NCBI RefSeq assembly: GCF_030247195.1
Contig: NC_080672.1
Span: forward strand, 192,201,466-192,265,465
Reading direction: 5' to 3'
Origin: Topomyia yanbarensis
Lineage: Eukaryota > Arthropoda > Insecta > Diptera > Culicidae
DNA: 64,000 nt
Position 1 is the stretch's first letter; every line of letters begins with the position of its first letter. Under the pieces are notes generated by a model, which saw only the letters and a program-made list of their open reading frames with translations, was not told the origin of the DNA and made no database searches. A program made the translations under genes and the position numbers. Positions 11,028 through 21,642 of this stretch are shown piece after piece.

Positions 11028-12938
11028 TGTAGCCGACGCTGGACGATCTGTGAAGCGCGTAGTTTTAAGCGCCACTCCTTTTCGGAGACTACTGCCAAGT
11101 TTTTAATGTTGCCCGGATGAGACTGCTTGAATGCGAGTCAAATGCATAGGATCGTTCCAGCTAGCCACACAAACTTAGCCCCAGAATGAGGTACAATACC
11201 CTAGCCAGTTAAATTTCCCTGAACCAAAGCTTTCCTTCAAAACACCACGGTAGAAACTCCCCATACCTAAAAGCTTCTCATCATCGGCAGGGTTAATGTT
11301 CGCCGCCAGACAGCGCTAACCGAGTGGAAGAGAATTTCATTTGTTTTAAATGTGCCACGCGGCAAGGGAAAACGTATCTAACATAATCGGAGTGATGTGG
11401 CAATATTTCAACAAACTAAAAACAGACTATTTCACTACACTAACAAAAAACATTTATTCAGGATTTAATTCAGGTTTTTTTAATCATACGGAGTTCATTT
11501 CAATAAAATTTATATTGTACGGTAAGCATGCTTTCAGTTTTCAATTTTTTTACATCTATGTGTTCTATAGGCCTATTGTGTGCGTTTCTTCTCTCCCTAT
11601 TTCTTCTGTGTGCTTTTTTCTACTCTACCCCGCAGCTGCGTTGAATTCATCCGGGCAAGCGCTGTATAGCTATGGCTAATGATCCCGGGTGGTTTTTTTC
11701 AAACCATGTGCGTTTGGATGGTGCTTCCTAGAACGCAGTAACACGTGCACGTGGATCTATAGATCACTTTTTGGGCGCGCCCCGAACAAAAGCGAGGTCC
11801 GAAAAACTCACCGGATGGTGGTCTTTGATTTATTCACGGGCCGTCTTCTCTGGACGCCACTTCACCAATACTGTTATAAAGGTACGGACTCACCGAATCT
11901 GCTGCGGATGAATGACGAAGCTGCTGTTGCGTACGGAATAATGCAAAGGATCCGTCGTTGCTGGTTTCCTGGTGTTTCGAGTGACCAATCTTGCGCGATT
12001 CTCCGTATCGGCACGTGGTTCAAAGATGGCCGCTGGAAACTTCCGATGAAGCGATTTCCTTGCGTCTCAACTTCCTTCCGGCGGAAATAACGTGTGCCGG
12101 GATGGTTCGTTCCTTCGATTGCGGCGAGCAACGCGAAAGTGGTAGAGTGTGGCGATCGTACGGTTTCCACAGTTTTTGTGCCTAGTGGAGTAGAAATGAT
12201 AGCCTAGCGGGGCTATTTGAAGGATCGTTAGCTACGAGTGGGGTCATTTAGTAGAGCACATGTTTTACCTGATCTTTTCGATTCGCACAGAGAATCGTCA
12301 TGCACTACCTAGCTTTCCTAGCTCGCACTACTTCTCCTATTAGCTATTAGAAAAATAGACATTAAGAGCTCCCTAAAATATCTACCACATCACTAGTACC
12401 TGATTTTCAGGTTTTCACACGGAACAAACTCGCGTCACTTCCACACTGTTCAACGTTTTGGAATGAATTGATTAAGCCCTGCAATCCTCAGTTTAGGGAA
12501 GGGAATCTCAATGTACCCGGAAGTACGTCATTTCCCGAGGATTCTTCGGGATTACTCGGTATCTCGGAGTATTCAACTGCCTAGCTCATTCTGACGCGAG
12601 TAGGTAATCTAGCTTTCCCTTTCCCTTAACTTAAATGAAAGGATTCTTCTTAGAATCAGTATTCGCGCAATCTCGTACGAGCTTGAGAGAAACGAATTTG
12701 ATCGTTGACTTTAGAGAATGTTGGAGTTATCGACATTGCCTAGATTTTGGCGGATTCTTTTGTAGGTTTGGTAGAATTATGTAAAATTTTGTAAGTGTGG
12801 ATTCTATTCATATAGAATTATATTATGGCTAACTATCCCGTCGTATGTCTATATTGATCATGGGGGTATGATTGGTTATATCTAAATATTTGAATTTGGA
12901 AATTGTATTTTTACAACTAAGAATGTACAACTTTTACA
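11028..12938 (-). repeat. gypsy 5' LTR (1911 bp)
   Basis: Partner of the LTR at 1457-3342 and upstream in the element's own orientation. It carries an 18-bp segment near 11821 and a 9-bp segment near 12310 that the other LTR lacks. The promoter and polyadenylation signal should lie within it, but I cannot place them with confidence. Confidence 0.92.
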
Positions 12939-13394
12939 AGGGTGATTAAATGGCGCGTTCCCTGTGCGATTTGGGGGCGATTTAAGGGCGCCAAAAAAAT
13001 GACGGCGGCAAATCGCCCAATGTTGCATTTGAAATAGCCCCCTAATTGCCAGCAATTTGCTGGCAAATTGAAGGGCAATTATCGCATCCGAGTTGGCAGC
13101 CCCCCGTTAGCCAGCAACTTGTCCTTTTTGATTGGGAACCCGGTCAAAAAAAAAATGCGGACGAACATGGTCAGGCGATTTAAATAGTTTGACGCTTAAC
13201 TCAACTCGCCTGTGCTAATTGCCCCTAGGAACAAATGCAATTTGCGAATGCGATTCCCAGTCAAAAATGGCAATTTGCTGACTAGCGGGGGGCTATTTGC
13301 CAACTCGGATGCGCTAATTGCCCTTCAATTTGCCAACAAATTGCTGGCAATTAGGGGGCTATTTCAAATGCAACATTTGGGCGTTTCCCCGCCG
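12939..13394. repeat. fold-back element, middle part
   Basis: The fold-back continues after the gypsy element. It contains a palindrome whose arms, about 13000-13145 and 13254-13394, are inverted copies (GCCCCCTAATTGCCAGC opposite GCTGGCAATTAGGGGGC). They flank a 105-bp centre that repeats the left terminus in direct orientation (CCCGGTCAAAAAAAAAATG near 13139). The element is therefore a palindrome nested inside a larger palindrome. The LINE is inserted at its right side. Confidence 0.8.
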
Positions 13395-13400
13395 TCATAT

Positions 13401-14000
13401 GTCCTCCCGAAGCTATTCGAGATACTGCGCGCCCTGAATTTGGTCTACAATTGCAGTTTGCCAACGAACGGAATCAGCTTGACTCCATCACCGACTCCCA
13501 TCTGTTTGCCATGGAATTTGGATGTTATGGCGGCGACCTTTCCCGGTCAGGTAAAGCTAAGGAGGGTATATGTCCTCCCGAAGCTATTCGAGATACTGCG
13601 CGCCCTGAATTTGGTCTACAATTGCAGCTTGCCAACGAACGAAATCAGCTTGACTCCATCACCGACTCCCATCTGTTTGCCATGGAACTTGGATGTTATG
13701 GCGGAGACCTTTCCCGGTCAGGTAAAGCAAAAGAGGGTATATGTCCCTCCTAAGCTACTCGAGATACTGCGCACCCTGAGTTTGATCCACCATTGCAGCC
13801 TGCCAACATACGTAATCAGGTCAACTCCGTCACCAACACCCACCCGTCTACCACATAACTTGAAGGACACGACATCAACCTTTTCCGGTCAGATAACAAC
13901 GCTCTAAACAAGTCAGACCAACTCGAAGGACATGGAATTCCTGTATCCGTTTCCTCAGGTAAATTCAATGAATGTATATGTCCTTCCGAAGTAGGACATA
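13401..14000 (+). repeat. 171-bp 5' monomers of the LINE
   Basis: The block starting GTCCTCCCGAAGCTATTCGA occurs at 13401 and 13572, and in diverged form at 13743, with a period of 171 bp. A partial fourth copy starts at 13980. Tandem 5' monomers act as promoters in some LINEs (mouse L1 is the known case), so a promoter role here is an inference. A plus-strand frame at 13212-13907 reads through the repeats as a repeated peptide and is probably not a protein. Confidence 0.85.
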
Positions 14001-14092
14001 CAGATTCTGCCCCCGTTGAAAGCCCACCCCATTTACAGGCATTTGCTTCCACAATCACTCGATATACCACCGTTCAACTGTCAGGAGAAAAC

Positions 14093-14731
14093 TTGCAGGG
14101 ACATCTTAAAATCTACTATCAGAACGTGAGAGGGCTACGCACAAAAATTGATGAGCTGTTCGTCGCTGCTTCGGATGTTGATCATGATGTTATTGTTCTG
14201 ACCGAAACGTGGCTGAATGATCAAATCAACTCGCTCCAATTATTTGGCTCAAGGTACTCTGTATGTCGTAACGATCGCGATCCTAATAGTGCAGGGAAGA
14301 AACGTGGTGGTGGTGTGCTCATTGCAGTTTCCAACCGACTCTCATCCAAACACAAAAATGACACTCACAATCTCGAACAACTCTGGGTAAATATCCGTGG
14401 CCCCTATACTAATCTCTGTATGGGTGTTGTACATATTCCCCCCGATTCCGCAAGTGATGTAGAAATTATTCAGAAGCACATAGACTCCGCACTTGACATT
14501 GCAACTTCCATTGAACCCAACACGGTACATCTACTATTTGGTGATTACAACCAGCCTGAACTTCTTTGGAAGAGCACTCCTTCCGGGTATGCTTTCCCAG
14601 ACCCTTTTGAATCAACCTTTTCGAGGGCGAGTACTATCTTACTGGACGGAATGTCTGTACTGAACATGCGACAAATGTCTACAGTGAATAATAGGCGAAA
14701 TCGAATCCTGAACTGTTCCTCCTGTTTATAA
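14093..14731 (+). pseudogene. LINE endonuclease domain
   Basis: Apurinic-type (EEP) endonuclease, N-terminal part of ORF2. Visible motifs are IYYQNVRGLRTKID near the start, VIVLTETWLN (catalytic Glu), RGGGVLIAV, and LLFGDYNQPELLW, where GDFN-type residues are expected. It nicks the target DNA to prime reverse transcription. The frame is lost near 14700, before the final SDH-type segment, which reappears as VDAHHPPLLV in the next frame. I chose the first Met at 14093, but the true start may lie further upstream. Confidence 0.85.
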
Positions 14732-14745
14732 ATGAAGAAGCTTCA

Positions 14746-16804
14746 ATGAACTGTACCGTATCAGAGGCACTTGAGCCTTTAGTTGCTGTAGACGCACATC
14801 ATCCTCCACTTCTGGTAACGCAGATTTGTCCGCAGCTGGTTCTCTATGACGAGATGGAGGATGTCAGGGAGTTCAACTTTTCGAAGACTGACTTCTCTAG
14901 GCTTCATAACTCACTACAAACAATCGACTGGGAGACTTTCTTGAATTTCGCGATCGATGTAGATGCTGCCGTAGAAAAACTCTCACTGGTGTTAAAACAG
15001 CTTTTCAGTAAACATGTGCCTGCACCTCGCCCCCGAAAAAAACCACCATGGTCCAACAACCGGCTACGTAAACTGAAAAGATTGCGAGCTGCCGCGCTTC
15101 GACATTACACTATTCGAAGAAACCCAATCACAAAAAGGGAGTTCACTATAGCCAGTAACAGCTACAAAACATATAACCGCTTTCTCTACTCAAGACACGT
15201 AGCACAAACCCAATCGAACCTAAAACGAAACCCAAAACGGTTTTGGTCCTTTGTAAATGGAAAACGTAAAGAAAATGGGCTTCCTTCCAGTATGTTCCTC
15301 GCAGGTGAAACGTCCAATACTCCCAGCGGTATCTGTAATTTGTTCGCAAAACATTTCTCGAGTGTGTTTAAAAATGAATCGGCTAGCTCAACTCAGGTGG
15401 ACTGTGGCCTTCAAGATGTCCCTCGCGATGTAATCAATTTTGGAAACATTCAATTTACTGGCGAAGACATTATGGCTGCCATAAGCAAGTTAAAGTCCTC
15501 TACATCGGTGGGGCCAGATGGGATTCCTTCCATTATACTGAAAAAATGCGCAAGCGCATTGTGTACACCTTTCCGACTAATCTTCAACCAATCACTGTCA
15601 CAATCAGTGTTTCCCGTGTGTTGGAAAAAATCAGTAATGTTTCCCGTTTTTAAAAAAGGTGATAAGCAAAATGTTGCGAACTATCGTGGTATAACCTCGC
15701 TCTGCGCTGGATCAAAGTTGTTTGAGATCCTAGTAGGAAATATGCTCTTTCGTGAGACCAAAGCATACATATCGAAGGACCAACATGGTTTTTTTGCAGG
15801 CAGGTCAACAACCACCAATCTAGCCCAATTTACATCGTACTGTATTAAAAACATCGAAGATGGATCACAAGTAGACACTATATTCACTGATCTTAAAGCT
15901 GCCTTCGATCGTGTAGACCACTCTCTTCTTCTGGCAAAGATCGAGCGACTGGGTGCTCCATCAAATTTTACAGGATGGCTTAAATCATATCTCGTAGATC
16001 GTTCTCTGTCTGTGAAATTAGGAAGTAACGTGTCATATAGCTTCATCAACTTGTCGGGTGTACCTCAAGGGAGCAATTTCGGACCGTTGCTTTTTTCTTT
16101 ATTCTTCAACGACGTCTGCTATGTTATACCCCCAGGGTGCAAACTCATATATGCTCTTTCTCATTGTGCGGTCAATAGAGGACTGCATCGAACTTCAGCG
16201 ACATCTAGATGCTTTCTGTAACTGGTGTAATCGCAACTTGTTGGCTCTCAGTGTGTCCAAATGCTCTATAATATCTTTCACGCGCAGAAAAAATCCAATT
16301 CTCTGGAGCTACAATATCGCCGGCCAATTGCTAGAGAGAGTGTCAGTTATCAGAGACCTTGGTGTACTCCTGGACTCGCAACTGACATTCAGAAACCATT
16401 ACTCTCACGTTATAGCACATGGAAATAGAAACCTTGGCTTCATAATAAGAATCGCCAACGAGTTTACTGATCCATATTGTCTGCGGGCATTGTATTTTTC
16501 ACTTGTTCGGTCTGTCCTGGAAGCTTCCGCAGCCATTTGGTGTCCTTATACGAGCATTTGGACTAACAGAATTGAAGCAGTACAAGCAAGATTCCTCCAC
16601 TTTGCTCTTAGAACTTTGCCGTGGCGTAACCCAACAGAGCTACCACCATACATTGATCGCTGTCGTCTGCTCGATATGGAAACTCTGGCAAAAAGGCGAA
16701 ATACATCCAGAGCGATATTTGTTGGGAAAATATTGACTGGCCAAATGGATGCCCCAGATATTCTCTCACAAATCAACATTAACGTACCCCCCCAGAAACC
16801 TTAG
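14746..16804 (+). pseudogene. LINE reverse transcriptase, catalytic box deleted
   Basis: RT of the LINE. In order: KSSTSVGPDGIPS, NYRGITSLCAGSKLFE, DQHGFFAGRSTTTNL, FTDLKAAFDRVDHSLL, and SGVPQGSNFGPLLFSLFFND. The frame then shifts near 16155, exactly where the YADD active site should be: KLIYA is followed directly by LFLIVRS in the other frame. A small deletion therefore removed the catalytic Asp pair. The thumb region continues to 16804 (VIRDLGVLLDSQLTF). This copy cannot have mobilised itself since the deletion. Confidence 0.88.
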
Positions 16805-17213
16805 ATCACGTAACTTTTTAAGACTAGACTTTCAGCGCACCGAGTACGGTCAGAACGAACCCATAAGGGCGATGTGTAATGTTTTCAATAGTGTGTATGA
16901 CCATTTCGATTTTTATGTTTCTAGTGATGTTTTCAAGAATAGACTTAGGAGATTGACTTAGCTTATAAGATTATGTGAAAATATTTCTGTAATGATATTG
17001 AAATGCTGTATACCTTGTATGTAATTTTGTTAATTTGTAATGTCAGTTCATTTTTATTGTAGGAAAAACATGCGAAAAGATTATGGGTTTTACGCGCATT
17101 CGAGGTCTGCTTCTGAAGTGAACCTTGAAATGGGCGTTTCCCATACAACAACATTAAATTTCATGTAGACCAACATGGGTCAGATGGAAAATGGAAATAA
17201 ATAAATAAATAAA

Positions 17214-17865
17214 CTCGGATGCGCTAATTCCCCTTCAATTTGCCAACAAATTGCTGGCAATTAGGGGGCTATTTAAAATCCAACATTTGGGCGTTTCCCC
17301 GCCGCCAAATCGCCCACGGAATGCGCTATTTAATCGCCCTTAATTGCCTAATATTAAAATTAAAATTAATGCTTATTTTCGGATTCATTATCTACTCACA
17401 TATACTTACCAGTATACTAGGTAATCACCACCAAATTATAGGAAGAATCAATGGTGAAATTGGTATTGCACTTCAAAACTTATCACAATCTGACGTTCAT
17501 TAAGACTTTAGGTCAGAGATCTTGTTCTACTATACATACACACGATTCCACAATTACCCATATTCGTTGGCTAAATGAAATGCACTAGACAAACAAAGTA
17601 CAAGTATAAACACACCAATTGTCCAAAAACCAATTTTAGGCTTAAACCAAACATTTTTTTTTGTTTTTGTTTGAAAAACGCGAAAAACAACCAAGTCCAT
17701 TTCAGCTGCCAGAAAATTTGTCTAGGTATTGAAATTGCCTTTAAATCGCATTCGCAAATTGCATTTGTTCCGAGGGGCAATTAGCAAAGGCGAGTTGAGT
17801 CAAACGGCAAACTTTTTAAATCGCCTGACCATGTTCGTCCGCATTATTTTTGACAGGGATAGGTT
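17214..17865. repeat. fold-back element, right arm
   Basis: Begins with the second copy of the 91-bp target duplication. It then completes the fold-back as the inverted complement of 995-1452 (for example CGGATTCATTATCTAC near 17380 against the same block inverted near 1410). The outer end is at GACAGGG near 17865, immediately before the copia internal sequence. Confidence 0.8.
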
Positions 17866-17934
17866 ATGGCCCTATTCGAACACGTTTAGTTAAGACGAAA
17901 AAGTCTTGGTCGTTTTTTAGCTTTTGCATTCGAA

Positions 17935-18405
17935 ATGAGTACAAGTGCTGCGGATACAACTGAAACCGGATCAGTTCACATGAGTTCCCATCTTCCGGGA
18001 ATCGAAAGACTCGCCGGTCGCGACAACTGGTCCACGTGGAAGTTTGCAGTGCAAACGTTCCTGGAGTTAGAGGACCTTTGGATTGCGGTGCGGGCAAAAA
18101 TTATTTTACTCCTCGATCCGATCAACTATGTCACGTCAAAGAATCGGCAATGTCTCGAGATGTTTGGTTAAAACTCGAGGACGCATTCGAAGAAAAAGGG
18201 CTGACGCGAAAAGTCGGGCTCCTACATAAACTTATTAGGGCAGATCTGACATCCTGCTCATCCATGGATGAATACGTCAATCAGATTGTATCCACCGCAC
18301 ATCAACTAATAGGAATCGGTTTTTCTATGTCAGAGGATTGGATCGGAACATTGTTGTTGACCGGTCTTCCGGAAGAATATCATCCGATGATAATGAACAA
18401 TAATT
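17935..18405 (+). pseudogene. gag: copia Gag N-terminal part
   Basis: Begins MSTSAADTTETGS and continues IERLAGRDNWSTWKFAVQ, the typical start of copia Gag (DUF4219-like). A frameshift near 18110 moves the reading to the frame with DVWLKLEDAFEEKGL and LTGLPEEYHPMI. It stops at 18405, before any zinc knuckle. The rest of gag and all of protease are missing, replaced by the AT-rich segment that follows. Confidence 0.85.
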
Positions 18406-18407
18406 AA

Positions 18408-18640
18408 TGATATTGTTTTGTAATTTTATGTAAACATCCGTCAGCAGTATTTAACTTTAATATAATTTATAATGTGGATCCCTTAACAGGAAATCTATTT
18501 CAACTGGGATTCCACCTTAGTTAATTATCTTAACTTAATTGCACATCAATAAATGTCTGTCTCAGCTCAGTTTGTTTTATTTGTTTTGTTTGTTTTTGTT
18601 GCCATTGTTCATGGGCTGAGACAAGTTGCGTCCACTACCA
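18408..18640. other. AT-rich segment replacing copia gag-PR-IN
   Basis: Non-copia sequence joins the truncated gag to the integrase C-terminal region. It contains AATAAATG and a T/G-rich run (18570-18602) and could be a LINE 3' fragment, but no TSD is evident. The copia zinc knuckle, protease and integrase core are deleted at this site. Confidence 0.5.
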
Positions 18641-19588
18641 GAAGGCTCTTGTATGAGTTCTTTGGTGTGGGGGAGTGTGGTAGGCAATTAAAAAAAACGA
18701 CAAATCCGTATACGCCAGAACAGAACGGCATGGCAGAGCGTGCAAACCGTTCCATAGTTGAACGCGCTCGGTGTCTATTGTATGGAGCAAGTCTACACAA
18801 AAGTTTCTAGGCATAAGCCGTAAACACCTGTCTACTTATTAAATCGTTCACCTACACGAGGGCATGAATCCACGCCAGAGGAAGTTTGGATAAGCATTAA
18901 GCCAGATTTGTTCCATTCGAGAAGCTTTGGCACAAAAGCGATTGTTCAAATATCAAAACAGAAGCGAAGGAAACTAGACCCAAAATCGCACGAATGTATC
19001 CTTGTCGGCTACGATGAACATACGAAAGGGTATAGGCTCTACGACCCGCAATCTAAATTTTTTTAATTAGTCGCGAAGTTCGGTTTATCAACGAAATCAT
19101 ACGCGACAGCAAACCGCAGGAGAAACGTCGAAATATAGTGCAATTGGACATCGGGGAAGGTGTGGTGCCAAACGTAAGGGGTGCGGAGAATCGAATCGAA
19201 CAGGTAGATGATGAATCCTATGACGAGAATTTTTTTGACACGGACTGTGTTGGGGAAATCGAAGACAGCGCAACTCAATTCCACGGGTTTGACGATACAA
19301 CTGGTGCAGTGATCAGTGATCCGTTGTGCTCCCACCGCAAACATCTTCAAATCCACCGCAATCACCGGTGTTGAGACGCAGTGGTCGGGAGCACAAACGT
19401 CCAGGCAAGTACGATGAATTTTGAAGTTTCATACGGAGATTTGCCGCTTTCGAATCTGTTACAGGAAACCTTCTCAGATGTTCCCAATGACAATCAGAGT
19501 CAGTATGATTCATCTGAAGAACCAGATTCCCAGGGTCAGGTCAATCACAAGTTGAGCTGTGCAGTATCGACAGCCAGGAGTCTATTAA
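18640..19588 (+). pseudogene. pol: copia integrase C-terminal part
   Basis: Recognisable by YTPEQNGMAERANRSIVERA (18708-18770), the end of the copia integrase core with its catalytic Glu, and by KLDPKSHECILVGYDEHTKG near 18975-19030. The stretch 19065-19588 is the acidic, variable linker to RT. Several stops and shifts occur, for example at 18808. The first two catalytic Asp residues are missing with the deleted segment. Confidence 0.82.
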
Positions 19589-20651
19589 TTGATTGATCCT
19601 CTTTCTCACGATGAAGCGCTAGCTCGGGAGGACTTAGCAAACTGGAAAAAGGCTATGTTTGACGAGTACGAGGCGCTTCTAGCAAACAACACTTGGACAT
19701 TGACTGAATTGCCAAGCGGAAGAAAAGCTATTAAGTGTAAGTGGGTCTTTAAGACTAAGTACGACGCAAATGGCAATGTAGATAGGCACAAAGCGTGTCC
19801 AGTTGTGAAAGACTATTCGCAGCGAAAGGGGGTGGACTACGACGAAACCTACTCTCCAGTGGTTCGTCACAGTTCTCTGCGCTACCTGTTTGCACTTTCC
19901 GCCAAGTATAATTTTCCGATGGACCAAATGGATGCCACTACTGCGTTTCTTCAAGGCGAATTAGAGGAGGAAATTTTTATGGAACATCCACCCTGTTTCG
20001 AGAAACCAAATCAACGAGGAACGGTATGTCGTTTGAATAAAGCTCTTTATGGTCTGAAACAGTCCAGCCGCGTTTGGAATGCAAAGTTAAATGCAGCTTT
20101 GAAGCGTTTCGGTTTAATATCCTTGAGGTTCGATCCATGTCTCTACTATCGGATCGCAAAAGGAAATTTTTTGTTTATTGCTATGTTGACGACAATGAAT
20201 TCCATAATGACGAAGCGCTTATGAATGAGATCAAGATGAAGTTGAGTGATACATTCCGCATGAAGGACTTGGGACCGATCAACAGCTGCCTGAGAATTCG
20301 TATCACTCGCACAAAAATTGTGTTATGCTGGATCAGCAATCATACATTGAATCAATGCTCACCCAGTTTAACGTGCAGGACGCCAAACCGGTTTCAACTC
20401 CATCGAATCCAAGTATAAAACTAACTATAGATATGACTCCGCAGACGTCAGAAGAAGCCGAAGAAATGAAACGAGTTCCGTACCAGGAGGCTGTTGGAAG
20501 TTTGTGGTATCTAGCTCATTGTACCAGACCAGATATTATGTATGCAGTCAACCAATTAAGCCGTTACAATTCGAACGCTGGAACCAAGCACTGGGAGGCA
20601 GTCAAACATTTGTTTAGATACCTACGAGGAACGTCTACAATGAAGTTGTAA
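19589..20651 (+). pseudogene. pol: copia reverse transcriptase, frameshifted
   Basis: Clear copia RT: LANWKKAMFDEYEALLANNT, KCKWVFKTKYDANGN, QMDATTAFLQGELEEEIFM, LNKALYGLKQSSRVWN. It then shifts near 20170 into the frame carrying the catalytic VYCYVDDN, and again near 20310 ([30 protein letters not shown]). The YVDD residues are intact. A stop at 20649 precedes an insertion. It was part of a polyprotein and has no own start codon. Confidence 0.88.
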
Positions 20652-20652
20652 T

Positions 20653-20818
20653 ATAAGAAACAAGGAAATACCGAGCAGTGTGGCGACGGCCTTTGACTTC
20701 AACTGGACGCGGAATGCGATAAAAGCGAAAATGTTGGCAATTTTAAAATGTAATTAGTTTAAGCAACCACCATTGGGGCCAAGGGGCCTGTTGGTGAAGG
20801 TAATAAACATAAACATAA
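20653..20818 (+). mobile_element. truncated LINE 3' tail in copia
   Basis: The copia frame is interrupted between RT and RNase H. The 3' part, GGGGCCAAGGGGCCTGTTGG followed by ATAAACATAAACATAAAC, looks like a LINE 3' UTR with a short-repeat tail. The copia frame resumes directly as TDAIWASDLIDRKSTSGY. The left boundary is uncertain (20653-20730) and I could not define a TSD. Confidence 0.55.
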
Positions 20819-20819
20819 A

Positions 20820-21285
20820 CACCGATGCCATCTGGGCTTCTGATTTGATCGATCGTAAGTCAACGAGCGGCTACATCTGCATGTTACAAGGAGGTGCGGT
20901 TGCTTGGTGCTGTGAACGACAATCAACTGTAGCGCTGTCGTCATGCGAAGCCGAGTATATGGCGCTGGCGGCCACTGTTCAGGAAGCTTCGTGGTGGCGC
21001 GGATTGTTAGCACAATCTGGATAGGAGAAACCGATCGAAATACGCTGCGATAACCAAAGTGCTATTAGCATCGCCAAGAATGGCGGTTACACACCACGTA
21101 CCAATATGCTTCATACGTGGTGTGTAATCGCCATTACGCCATGATTACATCCGGGACGCTCACGAACAGAACATCAATTTGATTTATGTTAGCACCGATG
21201 AACAAACAGGGGACGGATTGACCAAATTTCTCGAACGCATTAAGCTGGAGCGAAATCGAACAGCGATGGGGATTAGCACGTCAGC
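20820..21285 (+). pseudogene. pol: copia RNase H
   Basis: Contains WASDLIDRKSTSGYICML, the hallmark ALSSCEAEYMALAA, and then CDNQSAISIAKNG-like codons after a stop at 21022. It is disrupted at 21079-21135 by an inverted duplication (a 22-bp arm repeated as its reverse complement). It would remove the RNA template during cDNA synthesis. The frame ends just before the polypurine tract. Confidence 0.82.
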
Positions 21286-21296
21286 TTAAGGGGGTG

Positions 21297-21497
21297 TGTT
21301 GGAGAATTAGCTGCGATTCGTCTAGTCGTATATCTGTGACCTCAGAGTTACACATCGATCAAGAATACTGCTTATATTCGAATAAGCGTACATCGCTGTC
21401 AGATGTAGGAAATAGGTTTTCACTCTTCATCTTTTACTTTTTAATAAACCTTTGACCACGTTACACGCGTTTATATTTTCATTGCGTCCCTATAACA
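21297..21497 (+). repeat. copia 3' LTR (201 bp)
   Basis: Starts TGTTGGAGAA after the polypurine run and ends TATAACA, with matching TGTT/AACA ends. An AATAAA-type signal (TTAATAAACC) lies near 21440. No second copy is present in the window. Confidence 0.8.
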
Positions 21498-21600
21498 ATA
21501 ATTTCTGATAGCAAGGATTATCGTTCATTCAATATATTGTATACTTGTAACTCACGTGTTGCCCTTACAGCTCTGTACAATGACCAACATAAAACTAGAT
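21498..21600. repeat. dispersed repeat, also at 45972-46077
   Basis: The block AATAGCAAGGATTATCGTTC (here GATAGCAAGG...) and what follows to ACATAAAACTAGATA is repeated in the same orientation at 45972-46077 with only a few differences. The class is unknown. Confidence 0.75.
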
Positions 21601-21642
21601 AGGGTGATGAGCCTATTTTGGCAGTATTAAGCACTATTTAGA

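Larger units (their letters stand above)
1453..12942 (-). mobile_element. Ty3/gypsy LTR retrotransposon
   Basis: A complete provirus-like structure on the minus strand. The two long LTRs (1457-3342 and 11028-12938) begin TGT and end ACA and are flanked by the 4-bp duplication AGGG (1453-1456 and 12939-12942). A primer-binding site adjoins the right LTR. Gag lies at 8430-10190 and the pol order is protease, RT, RNase H, integrase, as expected for Ty3/gypsy. The long LTRs, the tRNA-Lys-type primer site and the 4-bp TSD are reminiscent of the Osvaldo lineage, which is an inference. Reading frames are broken many times, so the copy is not autonomous. It is inserted in a fold-back element. Confidence 0.92.
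13395..17213 (+). mobile_element. LINE, Jockey/CR1-like, EN plus RT
   Basis: A non-LTR retrotransposon with a 5' tandem-repeat region, an endonuclease-RT ORF and a 3' end in (AAAT)n at 17196-17213. It is flanked by a 91-bp direct repeat (13304-13394 and 17214-17304). No RNase H is seen, and ORF1 was not recognised. The reading frame breaks near 14700 and 16150. The clade is assigned by look (QNVRGLRTK endonuclease start, NYRGITSL RT box) and could be Jockey, CR1 or a relative. Confidence 0.88.
17866..21497 (+). mobile_element. Ty1/copia retrotransposon, lacks 5' LTR
   Basis: The domain order gag, integrase, RT, RNase H is diagnostic of Ty1/copia. It ends with a polypurine tract (AAGGGGGTG near 21288) and one LTR of 201 bp. 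The sequence begins at GGTTATGGCCC (17869), which resembles the initiator-tRNA primer site of copia elements. The preceding 5' LTR is absent and the junction with the fold-back is direct. Coding is broken by many frameshifts and at least two insertions or replacements (18408-18640 and 20653-20818). Confidence 0.88.

Noticed and set aside
13212..13907. 231-codon frame with an internally repeated peptide
   Set aside because: It is read-through of the fold-back and the 171-bp LINE monomers. The peptide repeat follows from the period being divisible by three (171 = 57 codons).
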